A DNA stretch of 64,000 bases from Sphingopyxis sp. LC81 (GCF_000756375.1 NZ_JNFD01000028.1:62001-126000), one strand, 5' to 3'; shown: positions 1 through 9,492, counted from the first letter of the stretch. Numbers and translations are program-made. Notes: generated from the sequence alone by a model not told the origin.

Positions 1-327
1 CAGGCGATAGGCGTTCCGCCCGCCACGCGCGGGCTGGAAGAGGCCGAAGATGAAGCCCTCTGACGAAAGTTGCGCCGCTATGCGCTCAAGACCGGCAAAA
101 CCGAGCGTTGGGGGGCAGGGTGCCGTCGATCCCGATGCGACATGCTTGCGGTCGCCCAGCGCCGCCGCCGCGGTGGCAGCCGCGGCGATCGCGCCGGCCG
201 ACGTCCCACCGATATTCTTGAACCGGAAATCGCGCGCGAGCGCCAGGACGGCGTTGGGATAGACGATCCCGCTCGTGATGCCGCCCTTCATCACCAGGTC
301 GCAATAGCGGGTGGCTGTTTGGCTCAT
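1..327 (-). CDS. Patatin-like phospholipase, N-terminal part (cut by window start)
   Basis: The reverse strand reads from an ATG at 327 through 109 uninterrupted codons to base 1. The N-terminus holds a glycine-rich KGGITSGIVYP stretch (residues about 14-24), the oxyanion-hole region of patatins, and then GTSAGAIAA (about 43-51), the GxSxG nucleophile elbow whose Ser would attack acyl esters. This is the N-terminal layout of patatin-like acyl hydrolases (RssA/ExoU type). The catalytic Asp (DGG/DGA) lies outside the window, so activity cannot be judged. It is divergent from the penicillin-binding protein gene, with a 149-base intergenic region. No signal peptide is visible, which suggests a cytoplasmic enzyme. 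The family call is firm; the substrate is unknown. Confidence 0.8.
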   Translation of the reverse strand, partial: MSQTATRYCDLVMKGGITSGIVYPNAVLALARDFRFKNIGGTSAGAIAAAATAAAALGDRKHVASGSTAPCPPTLGFAGLERIAAQLSSEGFIFGLFQPARGGRNAYRL

Positions 328-436
328 GTCATCGCTCTCCGGATGGGCGGGCTTTTCCCTTTATTACCCCGGCGCGCCAGTCAAGTCGCTGTCCTTCTTG
401 ATGAATAGGTCCGATCGAGCGCACCAGATAACGCAA

Positions 437-465
437 TTGCTTATGCTGTGTTGGGGTTGTAATAC
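437..465 (+). promoter_or_regulatory. Candidate sigma70-type promoter of the penicillin-binding protein gene
   Basis: TTGCTT (437-442), a 17-base spacer, then TAATAC (460-465). The predicted transcription start near 472 would lie only about five bases before the ATG at 477, and no Shine-Dalgarno sequence precedes that ATG, so the mRNA may be leaderless. This rests on sequence match only. Confidence 0.4.
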
Positions 466-476
466 GGGCGCTGCGC

Positions 477-2543
477 ATGAAATGGTTCCGTAAACCCGAA
501 GGCCCCGATCCCACCCTCGCCGCGACGCCGGGTGGCCCGTTCGCCGATATAGCAGCCCCGCCGCCGCCCATTGAACCCGAGACACGCGGGCGCAAATGGA
601 TGCGCCGCATCTCGCGCGGCTTTGCGATCTTCGCCGTGGCTTTCATCCTGCTCGTCGGCTGGCTCGCGCTCACCGCACCGCTCTCGAAATCGCTCGAGCC
701 GATCGCGCCGCCGCAAATCACCTTGCTCGCATCTGACGGCACCCCGATCGCGCGCATCGGGGCGATCGTCGACACACCCGTGAAGGCGGCGGATTTGCCT
801 AAGCATGTGACCGGCGCCTTCCTCGCGATCGAGGACCGGCGCTTCTATACGCATTGGGGCGTCGATCCGCGCAGCATCGAGCGCGCCGTCTGGAGTAACC
901 TCACCGGCGGGCGCACGCAGGGCGGCAGCACGATCACGCAGCAGCTCGCGAAATTCACCTTCCTGACGCCCAAACGCACGCTCGGTCGCAAAGCGCGCGA
1001 GGCGCTGATCGCCTTCTGGCTCGAAGCTTGGCTCAGCAAGGACGAGATCCTCGAACGCTATCTTTCGAACGCCTATTTCGGCGACAACACCTATGGCCTG
1101 CGCGCCGCCTCGCTCCATTATTTCTATCGCCAGCCCGAGAAGCTGACCCCGGCGCAAGCGGCGATGCTCGCGGGACTGGTACAGGCGCCGTCGCGCCTCG
1201 CGCCGACCAAAAATCCCGACCTCGCCGAAAAGCGCATGAAGCTGGTGCTGAACGCGATGGTCACGACGGGCTATCTCACCGAGCAGGAGCGGAAGGCGCT
1301 GCGCACCCCGCGCATCGACGTGCGCAGCCGCAACACGCTGCCCACCGGCACCTATTTCGCCGACTGGGCGCTGCCCGCGGCGCGGAAATTGAGCGACGTC
1401 GGCTATTCGCGCCAGACGATCGCGACGACGCTCGACGCGCGGTTGCAAGGCGTCGCGCGCCGCGTGACGGGGCGCGCGGGGCTGGGCAAGGCGCAAGTCG
1501 CGCTCGTCGCGATGCGCCCGAATGGCGAGGTCGTCGCGATGATCGGCGGCAAGGATTATGCCGCATCGCCCTTCAACCGCGCGACGCAGGCGCGGCGCCA
1601 ACCCGGTTCGACCTTCAAGCTCTTCGTCTATCTTGCCGCGCTGCGCGCCGGTTGGGACCCCGACGACATGATCGACAACAGCGCGATCGAGACCGGCTCC
1701 TATCGCCCCAAAAATTCGGGCGGCGCCTATTCGAAGGAAATCAGCCTCGAAGACGCCTTCGCCTCGTCGAGCAATGTCGCTGCGGTCCGCCTGCTCCGCG
1801 AAATCGGCGACGACAAGGTCATCGACATGGCGCGCGACCTCGGCGTCACCGCGCCGATGGCCAAGGGCGATCCCAGCCTCGCGCTCGGCACGTCGAGCAT
1901 GACCTTGCTCGAACTCACCGCTGCCTATGCCGCGGTTGCGGCGAACAGCTATCCGGTCGAACCGCACGCGTTCGAGGCCGAGGAAAAGGGCTGGTTCGAA
2001 AATCTGATCTCAGGCCCGTCGAGCTTCGGGTCGCGCGAGCATGAGGATATCGAGCAAATGCTGCGCGCCGCGGTCAATCGCGGCACCGGCCGCGCCGCGC
2101 GGCTGCCGCAGGCCAATTTTGGCAAGACGGGCACCAGCCAGGACAATCGCGACGCGCTGTTCGTCGGTTACGCCAACGGCCTCGTCGTCGGGGTGTGGAT
2201 CGGCAATGACGACAATACGCCGCTTCAGGGCATTTCGGGCGGCGGGCTGCCGGCGCGCATCTGGCGCGACTTTATGACCGAGGCATCGGGCAAAAAGGCC
2301 GCGCCGCGGCCGAAGAAGGTGGTCGATCCGACCGGTCCCGTCGAGCCGCTCGATATTCCCGACATCGGCGACATCCCGATCGGCGACCGGACGCGCATCG
2401 GCATCGAGGGTGACAATGCCGTCATCTCGACCGAAATCAACGGCAGCCGAATCGACCTGCGCCTGCCGATGCCGGAGGGGCGCCCGACGATCCAGGAAGG
2501 GCGCCCGCCGCCCGAGGCGGCCACCGTGCCGCCACCGGGATAG
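477..2543 (+). CDS. Bifunctional class A penicillin-binding protein (PBP1 family)
   Basis: A 688-residue peptidoglycan synthase that polymerises lipid II (glycosyltransferase 51 domain) and cross-links stem peptides (transpeptidase domain) in the periplasm. A short Pro-rich cytoplasmic tail is followed by one membrane anchor (about 47-68). The GT51 motif EDRRFYTHWG carries the catalytic Glu at 119, with GGSTITQQLAK at about 149-159. The transpeptidase motifs are all present: STFK (Ser378, Lys381), SSN (431-433) and KTG (550-552). The Pro-rich C-terminal tail is typical of the class. The OB-like insertion of E. coli PBP1A is absent, so it is closer to the shorter alphaproteobacterial PBP1A/1C-like forms. 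It stands alone between divergent and convergent neighbours. Two L,D-transpeptidases later in the window act on the same polymer. I leave the symbol blank because mrcA and pbpC cannot be told apart here. Confidence 0.9.
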   Translation: MKWFRKPEGPDPTLAATPGGPFADIAAPPPPIEPETRGRKWMRRISRGFAIFAVAFILLVGWLALTAPLSKSLEPIAPPQITLLASDGTPIARIGAIVDTPVKAADLPKHVTGAFLAIEDRRFYTHWGVDPRSIERAVWSNLTGGRTQGGSTITQQLAKFTFLTPKRTLGRKAREALIAFWLEAWLSKDEILERYLSNAYFGDNTYGLRAASLHYFYRQPEKLTPAQAAMLAGLVQAPSRLAPTKNPDLAEKRMKLVLNAMVTTGYLTEQERKALRTPRIDVRSRNTLPTGTYFADWALPAARKLSDVGYSRQTIATTLDARLQGVARRVTGRAGLGKAQVALVAMRPNGEVVAMIGGKDYAASPFNRATQARRQPGSTFKLFVYLAALRAGWDPDDMIDNSAIETGSYRPKNSGGAYSKEISLEDAFASSSNVAAVRLLREIGDDKVIDMARDLGVTAPMAKGDPSLALGTSSMTLLELTAAYAAVAANSYPVEPHAFEAEEKGWFENLISGPSSFGSREHEDIEQMLRAAVNRGTGRAARLPQANFGKTGTSQDNRDALFVGYANGLVVGVWIGNDDNTPLQGISGGGLPARIWRDFMTEASGKKAAPRPKKVVDPTGPVEPLDIPDIGDIPIGDRTRIGIEGDNAVISTEINGSRIDLRLPMPEGRPTIQEGRPPPEAATVPPPG

Positions 2544-2561
2544 GCCAACTCATCGCCGGGA

Positions 2562-3671
2562 TCAGGCGGCCGACAGGATCTCGAACGCTGCGGTCGCCAT
2601 CGTCTGCCCGTTGACGATCAACTCGACTTCGTGCCTCCCCGGATGATGGCGGCGGGTGCTGAAGTCGCGGATCGTCTGGCTGATGCCGAGCGACGCGGTC
2701 TCTCCCGCCGCAAGTTCGAACGTTTTCAGCTTGAAGACCTTGGCGGCGCTCTTGCCGCCCGCGCGTGCATAATGGACGCGATAATCGACCACCAGTCGCT
2801 GATTTTCCGATGAATCCGATGCGAGGTTGGCCGTGATGGCAATCCGGTCGCCAAGATGGACGGCCGACGGCGCAATGCTGAAATCGCGTACGCTTACCGC
2901 GGCCCCATGGCCGACCCCAATCAGCGCCAAGGCGGCGGGATCGCCCTTCTTGATCAGCGTGCGCAGCGCGTGGCGGACGATCCAGACCGTGCGTGCATTG
3001 TCCTGCGGCCACGTCGCGAGGCGATCCAGCAACCAGTCGGGCCGGTCCTTGGCGATATCATTCAGATGGTTCGCGACCGATTTGCGAACATACAGGCTCG
3101 GATCGGCTTTCAGTATTTCGAGGATCGGCGCCGCCAGTGTCGGGTCGGACTTCAGCGCCGGGATGCGCGCCGCCCACGGCAAGCGCGGCCGCGCGCCTTC
3201 GCTCGCGAGCCGGCGGACATGCTCGTCCTCGTTGCTGGCCCATCGCGCCATGACGGTCAGCGCGCGGCGCGTATCCGCGGCCAGAAACGGGCGGATCGCA
3301 AATTCGGCCGAGCCGAAGCGCGTCAGGTCGGCGAGGGCGTCCATCGACGGGTCGAAATCATCGAGGCCATAGCGCGCAACATATTCGGTGACCGCCATCG
3401 CCTGAAAAGCGTGGGTGAGCCGCGGCGCCATCGCGCGGACGACATCGAGCGCCGCCGCATAATCACCGGGCAGCGCCGCATGGAGCGCGTCGGCGATATG
3501 GCGCACACGTTCCATGATCGACAGTGCATCGAGTCCGTCCGACGCCGCGGACAAAAAGGCGGCGTGATCGAAATGTCGCGACGCCGCCACCCCCGCATCG
3601 CCGATCGTTTCGAGCGCTTGCGGGCCGAGAATATCCTTGAGCAGGGCAGGGGACGCGGCCTCGTTCGTCAT
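2562..3671 (-). CDS. AlkC-like DNA alkylation repair protein (HEAT-repeat glycosylase with C-terminal Ig-like domain)
   Basis: A 369-residue protein whose first about 250 residues are helical HEAT-like repeats, including PSLYVRKSVANHLNDIAKD (about 185-203), a stretch characteristic of the COG4335 AlkC/AlkD superfamily. These enzymes excise 3-methyladenine-type cationic lesions without flipping the base. The last about 100 residues are predicted beta-rich (SVRDFSIAPSAVHLGDRIAI onward) and fit the Ig-like domain reported for the AlkC branch, whose length also matches. The protein is cytoplasmic. It is convergent with the penicillin-binding protein (18 bases apart) and lies 18 bases downstream of the outer-membrane channel gene on the same strand, so it could be read through from the efflux operon. 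No Ada box was recognised. Family assignment is good; lesion specificity is inferred. Confidence 0.75.
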   Translation of the reverse strand: MTNEAASPALLKDILGPQALETIGDAGVAASRHFDHAAFLSAASDGLDALSIMERVRHIADALHAALPGDYAAALDVVRAMAPRLTHAFQAMAVTEYVARYGLDDFDPSMDALADLTRFGSAEFAIRPFLAADTRRALTVMARWASNEDEHVRRLASEGARPRLPWAARIPALKSDPTLAAPILEILKADPSLYVRKSVANHLNDIAKDRPDWLLDRLATWPQDNARTVWIVRHALRTLIKKGDPAALALIGVGHGAAVSVRDFSIAPSAVHLGDRIAITANLASDSSENQRLVVDYRVHYARAGGKSAAKVFKLKTFELAAGETASLGISQTIRDFSTRRHHPGRHEVELIVNGQTMATAAFEILSAA

Positions 3672-3689
3672 GCAGTTTTGCTTGGCGCC

Positions 3690-5090
3690 TTAGCGTCGCT
3701 CGACCAGTCCGCCGCCCAGCGCGACATAGAGCGTCACCAGATTGTCGACCTGCGCACGCCTCAGCTCGATCAGCGCCTGTTCGGCGGCGAACAGATTGCG
3801 TTCGGCGTCGAGCACTTCGAGATAGGTCGAGACCCCCTCGCGGTACCGCTTGCGCGCCAGATCGGCGATCTGCCGGGTCGCGAGCGTGCCGCGCTCCTGC
3901 GCTTCGACCTGCTCGGCGAGGTGGCGGCGTCCGGCGAGCGCGTCGGCAACTTCGCGGAATGCGCCCTGCACGGTGCGTTCATAGGTCGCGACCGCGATAT
4001 TCTCGCGCGCCTCGGCAACCGTAAGATTGCCCTTGTTGCGCCCGAAGTCGAAGATCGGCAGGCTGATCGAGGGGCCGAAGCTCCACGTCATACCGTTGTC
4101 GCTGAACAGATTGTCGAGCGACCCCGAGGCGAAACCGAAATTGCCGGTCAGCGAGATCGACGGGAAGAAGGCGGCGCGCGCGGCGCCGACATTGGCGCGC
4201 GCGGCACGCAGCCGCTCTTCGGCCGCCACCACATCGGGCCGCGCGACGAGCAGGTCCGACGGCAGACCAGCAGTCAGCGTCGGCGACTGGCTCTGCGCGA
4301 CGAGCGGTAGCGGCGCGGGCAGGGGGCCGGTCACCGGTCCGCCGGTCAGCACGGCGAGGAAATTGTCGGCCTGCGCCTTGCCGAGCTTCAGGCTGGCAAG
4401 TTGCGTTTCGGCCTGCGTCAGCAGCGTCTCCGACTGGCGATAGTCGAGCGCCGAGGTGACTCCCGCGTCGAGGCGGCGCTTTGCGATCCGCAGCCCTTCC
4501 TTGCGGCTCGTCACCGTGGCTTCGGCGAGCTTGATCTGCTCCTCGGCGCCGCGCGACGCGAAATAGGAGGAGGCGACGTCGCGGACGAGCGCGAGACGGA
4601 AGGCGCGTTCGGCCGCCTCGGTCGCGAGATACTGGCTGCGCGCGGCTTCGGAGAGATTCTTGACGCGGCCCCAGAAATCGAGCTCGAACGAGGTCACGCC
4701 CACACCGACCGAATAGCGATTGGACGTGTCGGTGCCGGGGCCGGTCAGCGAGGCGCCACGCGTGCGTGTCGCGGCGGCGCTGGCGCCCACGGTCGGCAGG
4801 CGATCGGCGTCCTGGATGCGGTACAGCCCGCGCGCTTCCTCGATTTGCGCGACCGCGACGGCGAGGTCACGATTGCGCTCGATCGCCTGCGCGATCAGCA
4901 CTTCGAGCTGCGGATCGGCAAAGAAGTCCTGCCACGACACTTCGGTCGCCCGCTGCCCCAGCGTCACATCGCCCGCGAACTCGGCCGGATAGGCGGGCGC
5001 GGTGGGTAGCGCCGGGCGCTCGTGCTTCGGCGCCATATTGACGCATCCGGCGAGCGTCGTCGCTGCGAGCAGCGCGATCAGATTACGCAT
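3690..5090 (-). CDS. Outer-membrane efflux channel lipoprotein, OprM/NodT (TolC-like) family
   Basis: The outer-membrane component of a tripartite drug efflux pump. The start at 5090 gives MRNLIALLAATTLAGC, a clean lipoprotein signal with lipobox LAGC. It is preceded by GAGGA at good spacing and overlaps the upstream stop (ATGCGTAA). An ATG at 5105 in the same frame is less likely because it would spoil the signal peptide. The body holds two OEP repeats with the usual alpha-helical coiled regions, including LEVLIAQAIERNRDLAVAVA near the N-terminus and YREGVSTYLEVLDAERNLFA near the C-terminus. It is the last gene of the adaptor-permease-channel operon and overlaps the permease by eight bases, which suggests translational coupling. 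Regulation is presumably by the divergent TetR gene. The family is certain; exported substrates are not known. Confidence 0.92.
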   Translation of the reverse strand: MRNLIALLAATTLAGCVNMAPKHERPALPTAPAYPAEFAGDVTLGQRATEVSWQDFFADPQLEVLIAQAIERNRDLAVAVAQIEEARGLYRIQDADRLPTVGASAAATRTRGASLTGPGTDTSNRYSVGVGVTSFELDFWGRVKNLSEAARSQYLATEAAERAFRLALVRDVASSYFASRGAEEQIKLAEATVTSRKEGLRIAKRRLDAGVTSALDYRQSETLLTQAETQLASLKLGKAQADNFLAVLTGGPVTGPLPAPLPLVAQSQSPTLTAGLPSDLLVARPDVVAAEERLRAARANVGAARAAFFPSISLTGNFGFASGSLDNLFSDNGMTWSFGPSISLPIFDFGRNKGNLTVAEARENIAVATYERTVQGAFREVADALAGRRHLAEQVEAQERGTLATRQIADLARKRYREGVSTYLEVLDAERNLFAAEQALIELRRAQVDNLVTLYVALGGGLVERR

Positions 5091-8000
5091 GACCGGGTTC
5101 CTCATGATGTCCTTTTTCGGCGGGTGCGGGCGGCCGCTTGCGGCTGATCCACTTGCGCACCGAGAGATAGAAAAGCGGGATGAAGAAGATGCCGAGCAAG
5201 GTCGCCGCGATCATCCCGCCCATCACGCCCGACCCGACCGCGATGCGGCTGGCGGCGCCGGCTCCGCTCGCGATGACGAGCGGCACCATGCCCAGGATGA
5301 AAGCGAGGCTGGTCATGATGATCGGCCTGAGGCGCAGCTTCACCGCTTCCATCACCGCGTCGAGCGTCGATTTGCCCTCGGCCTCCTGTTCGATCGCGAA
5401 TTCGACGATCAGGATCGCATTCTTGGCGGCCAGCCCGATGATCGTGATCAGGCCGACGTTGAAATAAATGTCCGCCGACAGCCCGCGCAGCATCGAGAAG
5501 AGCACCGCGCCGAGCACGCCGAGCGGCACCACGAGCAGCACCGCGACGGGCACCGACCAGCTTTCATAAAGCGCCGCGAGCAGCAGGAAGACGACGACGA
5601 GCGACAGGCCGAGCAGCATGCCGATCTGGCCCGCCGACTGCTTTTCTTCATAGGAGATGCCGGTCCATTCGAAGGAGAAGCCGGCGGGCAGCGTCTGCGC
5701 CAGCCGCTCCATTTCGGCCATCGCTTCGCCGGTCGACTGGCCGGGTGCGGGTTCGCCTGAAATCGTCATCGCGGGATAGCCGTTATAGCGCTGGAGCTGC
5801 GGGGCTTCGGCCGACCATTCGGCGGTGCTGAACGATCCGAAGGGCACCATGTTCCCTGCCGCGCTGCGCACGCGCAGGTCGAGCACGTCCTGCGGCGTCA
5901 TGCGGCTCGCGGCATCGGCCTGGAGCAGCACGCGCAGCACGCGGCCTTCGCGGGTGAAGTCGTTGGCGTAGGCGCTGCCGAAGCTGATCGCGAGCGTCGC
6001 GTTGACGTCGCCGATCGACAGGCCGAGCGCGCGTGCCTGAATCCGGTCGATATCGACCTTCAGCACGGGTGCATCTTCCTGCCCTTCGGGGCGAACGTTG
6101 GCGAGCAGCTTGCTCTGCATCGCGCCGCCGAGCATCTGATTGCGCGCGGCGATCAGCGCGTCGCGCCCGTTGCCGCCGCGGTCCTGCAGCTTGAAGGTGA
6201 AGCCGCTCGACGTACCGAGTTCGGGGATCGACGGCGGGCTCAGCGAGAAGGCGAAGGCTTCCTTGATGTTCGCATAGGTGCCCATAGCCTTGCCCGCGAT
6301 CGCGTCGGCGCTGTCGCCTTCGCCCTTGCGTTCTTCCCAAGGCTTCAGCGGGGTGAACATGATTGCGTTCGCCTGTCCCTGTCCAAAGAAGCTGAATCCG
6401 TTGACCGTCACGACATTGGCGACCTGCGGCTGCTCGGCGAAGAAGGCCTTCACCTGCTTGGTCGCTTCGTTGGTGCGCTGTGTCGTCGCGCCCGGGGGCG
6501 CCTGGATCACGGTCACCAGATAGCCCTGGTCTTCCTGCGGCAGGAACGAGCCCGGCAGGCGGGTGAAGAGCAATGCGGTGATCGCGACCATCGCGACGAA
6601 CACGCCGAGCCAGCGCAGCGGCGTCGCCAGCATCTTGCCGACGCCGCCTTGATAGCGGTCGGTCGTGCGCCCGAACCATTCATTGAACCGGCCGAAGAAG
6701 CGGTCGAAGAATGCGCCGATGCGGCCCTTGCGCGCGGTCTGGTCGTGCGGCTTCAGCAGCGTCGCGCACAGCGCAGGCGTCAGCGTCAGCGCGAGCAGCG
6801 CCGAGAAGGCGATCGAGATCGCGAGCGTCATCGAGAATTGACGATAAATGCCGCCGGTCGACCCGGGGAAGAAGGCCATGGGGATGAACACCGCGATCAG
6901 CACCAGCGTGATGCCGACGATCGCCGAGGTGATCTGGCTCATCGCCTTCACCGTCGCGTCATAGGGCGACAGATGCTCCTCGTTCATGATGCGCTCGACA
7001 TTCTCGATCACGACGATCGCGTCGTCGACGAGAATGCCGATCGCGAGCACCATGCCGAACAGGGTCAGCACGTTGATCGAGAAACCGAACATCCAGAGGC
7101 CGAGGCATGCGCCCGCGAGCGCGATGGGAACCACGACGGTGGGGATGACGGTCGCGCGCCAGTTCTGGAGGAACAGGAACATCACGAGGAAGACGAGCAG
7201 CATCGCTTCGCCCAGCGTCTTCACCACTTCTTCGATCGACAGGCTGATGAAGGGCGTTGTGTCGTAGGGGATTGACCAGGTGATGTCGGGCGGGAAGCCC
7301 TTCGACAGCTCGTCCATGCGGTCGCGAATGCCCTGGGCCGTCGACAGCGCGTTTGCGCCGGGGGTCAGCTGGACCGCGAGGCCCGCCATCGGCTTGCCGT
7401 TGAGTTCGGACGAAAAGAGATAGCTCGCTGCGCCCAGTTCGACGCGCCCGACATCGCCGAGCGTGACCGCCGACCCGTCGGGGTTGGCGCGCAGGATGAT
7501 GCTTTCGAACTGCTCGGGCTTGGTAAAGCGGCCTTGCGTCGTGATCACGGCGTTGAGCTGCGCGCCCTTGGCGATAGGTTGATCGCCAAGCTGGCCGCCC
7601 GGCGTCTGGCTATTCTGTTCCTGCACCGCGCCGAGCGCTTCGGCCGCCGACAGATTGTAGGAGGCGAGCTTTTGCGGATCGAGCCAGATGCGCATCGCAT
7701 ATTCGGGCGCAAAGGCCTGAACGTTGCCGACGCCGTTCACACGCCGCAGCTCGTCGAGCACGCGCGTGTTCGCGAAGTTGTTGACCTCCATCGGGTCGGT
7801 GTTGCCGCTCTTCGACGTGATCGCGACGATCAGCAGGAAGCCCGAATTGGCCTCGGTGACCGAAATGCCCTGGCGGCGCACATCTTCGGGCAAACGCTGC
7901 TCGACGCGGCGCAGGCGGTTCTGCACCTCCATCTGCGCATTATCGATGTCGGTCCCCGCCTCGAAGGTCAGGTTGATCGACGCGGTGCCGTTCGATTCGC

Positions 8001-8247
8001 TGGTCGAGGCCATGTAGAGGAAGCCCTCGACCCCGTTCAGTTCCTGCTCGATGACCTGCGTGACATTCTGCTCGAGCGTCTTGGCGTCGGCGCCCGGATA
8101 GGTGACGCCGATCGTCAGCGACGGCGGCGCCACCGACGGATATTGCTCCACGGGAAGCCCGCGCAGCGCGATGATGCCCGACAACAGGATGCCGATAGCG
8201 ATGACCCACGAAAAGATGGGCCGGTCGATGAAGAAGCGGGGTGTCAT
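5083..8247 (-). CDS. RND multidrug efflux permease, AcrB/MexB (HAE1) family
   Basis: A 1054-residue inner-membrane proton/drug antiporter, the usual length for HAE1 permeases. It begins with MTPRFFIDRPIFSWVIAI, the classic first transmembrane segment. The fourth transmembrane segment carries GILVDDAIVVIENVER, containing the adjacent Asp pair that relays protons. FLVMFLFLQNWRATVIPT and a GAASRIAVGSGVMGGMIAAT region near the C-terminus match the AcrB consensus. Two large periplasmic domains form the porter and docking parts. It lies six bases downstream of the adaptor gene and overlaps the channel gene, forming one three-gene operon. The pump would span the envelope with its two partners and export lipophilic compounds. 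Substrate range cannot be read from sequence. Confidence 0.95.
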   Translation of the reverse strand: MTPRFFIDRPIFSWVIAIGILLSGIIALRGLPVEQYPSVAPPSLTIGVTYPGADAKTLEQNVTQVIEQELNGVEGFLYMASTSESNGTASINLTFEAGTDIDNAQMEVQNRLRRVEQRLPEDVRRQGISVTEANSGFLLIVAITSKSGNTDPMEVNNFANTRVLDELRRVNGVGNVQAFAPEYAMRIWLDPQKLASYNLSAAEALGAVQEQNSQTPGGQLGDQPIAKGAQLNAVITTQGRFTKPEQFESIILRANPDGSAVTLGDVGRVELGAASYLFSSELNGKPMAGLAVQLTPGANALSTAQGIRDRMDELSKGFPPDITWSIPYDTTPFISLSIEEVVKTLGEAMLLVFLVMFLFLQNWRATVIPTVVVPIALAGACLGLWMFGFSINVLTLFGMVLAIGILVDDAIVVIENVERIMNEEHLSPYDATVKAMSQITSAIVGITLVLIAVFIPMAFFPGSTGGIYRQFSMTLAISIAFSALLALTLTPALCATLLKPHDQTARKGRIGAFFDRFFGRFNEWFGRTTDRYQGGVGKMLATPLRWLGVFVAMVAITALLFTRLPGSFLPQEDQGYLVTVIQAPPGATTQRTNEATKQVKAFFAEQPQVANVVTVNGFSFFGQGQANAIMFTPLKPWEERKGEGDSADAIAGKAMGTYANIKEAFAFSLSPPSIPELGTSSGFTFKLQDRGGNGRDALIAARNQMLGGAMQSKLLANVRPEGQEDAPVLKVDIDRIQARALGLSIGDVNATLAISFGSAYANDFTREGRVLRVLLQADAASRMTPQDVLDLRVRSAAGNMVPFGSFSTAEWSAEAPQLQRYNGYPAMTISGEPAPGQSTGEAMAEMERLAQTLPAGFSFEWTGISYEEKQSAGQIGMLLGLSLVVVFLLLAALYESWSVPVAVLLVVPLGVLGAVLFSMLRGLSADIYFNVGLITIIGLAAKNAILIVEFAIEQEAEGKSTLDAVMEAVKLRLRPIIMTSLAFILGMVPLVIASGAGAASRIAVGSGVMGGMIAATLLGIFFIPLFYLSVRKWISRKRPPAPAEKGHHEEPGHA

Positions 8248-8253
8248 ATCAGG

Positions 8254-9408
8254 TCAGCGCTTTGTCGTCGGCGCGGACTGCGCCCCTTTTGCCGGTGCGA
8301 CGCGCACCGGCTGGCCCGGCTGGACCTTTTGCAGCCCGTCGACGATCACCCGGTCGCCGGGTTTCAGCCCGTCGAGGATCGCCCACTGGCCCGCGACCAT
8401 CGTGCCCAGCTTCACCGGGCGCGGGGTCGCGATATTCTTGGCATCGAGCACCATGACGCTGGCATTGTCGGCGGCCAGCTTGACCGCGCGCTGGGGGATC
8501 AGGACGCCGCCGGCACGGTCGCCCGCAAAGATGCGCGCGCGAACGAACTGGCCGGGCAGCAGCGCCGCGTTCGGGTTCGGGAATTCGGCGCGCAGCGCCG
8601 CGGTGCCCGTCGCCTCGTCGATCGACAGGTCGAGGAAGTCGAGATGGCCGACGACCGGAAAGGCGGTGCCGTCCTCGAGGATCAGCTGGACTTCGACGCG
8701 TTCGAGTTGCGGCACGCTGACCTTGCCCGATCCCATCTCGCGGCGTGTCGCGAGCAGGTCCGAACTCGACTGGCCGAAATTGACATAGACGCGGTCGATC
8801 TGTTCGATCGTCGTCAGCAGGGTGCCCGCACCCGCGCTGACGAGTGCGCCCTCGGTCACTTCGGCGCGCCGCGCGCGGCCCGAAATCGGTGCGGTGACCA
8901 TCGAATAGCCAAGATTGAGCCGCGCCGATTCCAGATTGGCCTGTGCCGCCGCGACGTCGGCCTCGGCGGTACGCTGCGCGGCAACCGCGGCGTCATATTC
9001 CTGCTTGCCGATCGCCTGGTCGGCGAGCAGCGGCTGGTAACGGCCGACGACCTGCCGCGCATTGGCGGCGGTCGCCTGCGCACGGGCGAGCTGCGCGCGC
9101 GCCGCGTTGGCCGTGGCGGTCAGCTGGCGCGGATCGATGCGGAACAGGGCCGTACCGGCTTGCACGAAGCTGCCTTCGTTGAACAGACGGCGTTCGACGA
9201 TGCCGTCGACGCGGGCGCGGACTTCGGACGTGCGATACGCCTGAACGCGGCCAGGCAATTCGATCACATTCGGTACGGCCTGCGTGCGGACCGTCACGAT
9301 ATTGACCTCGGGCGGCGGCGGCGCGGGCGGCGCCTCGGACGAGCAGGAAGCCAGCAATAGGGCCAGCGCAGCGCCGGCGGCGCAGCTGAGAGGACGAGAG
9401 CGACTCAT
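8254..9408 (-). CDS. RND efflux periplasmic adaptor lipoprotein (MexA/AcrA family)
   Basis: The membrane-fusion subunit that bridges the permease and channel. I choose the ATG at 9408: it is preceded by AGGGG and yields MSRSRPLSCAAGAALALLLASC, a lipoprotein signal ending in the lipobox LASC. Upstream in-frame codons would extend into the operator region. The mature part has the lipoyl half-domain motif VRARVDGIVERRLFNEGSFV, an alpha-hairpin rich in Ala (about residues 95-160), the second lipoyl half (GYSMVTAPISGRARR) and a beta-barrel domain ending with a Lys/Gln-rich tail. First gene of the operon. The 116 bases between it and the divergent TetR gene hold two inverted repeats that are likely operator sites. 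Confidence 0.93.
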   Translation of the reverse strand: MSRSRPLSCAAGAALALLLASCSSEAPPAPPPPEVNIVTVRTQAVPNVIELPGRVQAYRTSEVRARVDGIVERRLFNEGSFVQAGTALFRIDPRQLTATANAARAQLARAQATAANARQVVGRYQPLLADQAIGKQEYDAAVAAQRTAEADVAAAQANLESARLNLGYSMVTAPISGRARRAEVTEGALVSAGAGTLLTTIEQIDRVYVNFGQSSSDLLATRREMGSGKVSVPQLERVEVQLILEDGTAFPVVGHLDFLDLSIDEATGTAALRAEFPNPNAALLPGQFVRARIFAGDRAGGVLIPQRAVKLAADNASVMVLDAKNIATPRPVKLGTMVAGQWAILDGLKPGDRVIVDGLQKVQPGQPVRVAPAKGAQSAPTTKR

Positions 9409-9450
9409 AGGGACCCCTGAAAAAATCGCAGTTGTGCGGGATTTGTTTAT

Positions 9451-9492
9451 ACGCAAAAGCTTGCGTTGGGACGTCATGTAATTTAAATTACA
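9451..9492. promoter_or_regulatory. Candidate operator of the RND pump/TetR divergent promoters
   Basis: The 116-base divergent gap contains a perfect 16-base palindrome TGTAATTTAAATTACA (9477-9492) and, 10 bases away, an inverted repeat ACGCAA-N4-TTGCGT (9451-9466). TetR-family repressors of RND pumps bind palindromes in exactly this position. Either could be the site; the AT-rich palindrome is the better candidate. Confidence 0.6.

Noticed and set aside
441..1967. Long reverse-strand open frame across the penicillin-binding protein gene
   Set aside because: Shadow of a real gene with all catalytic motifs on the + strand; the antisense product has no recognisable features.
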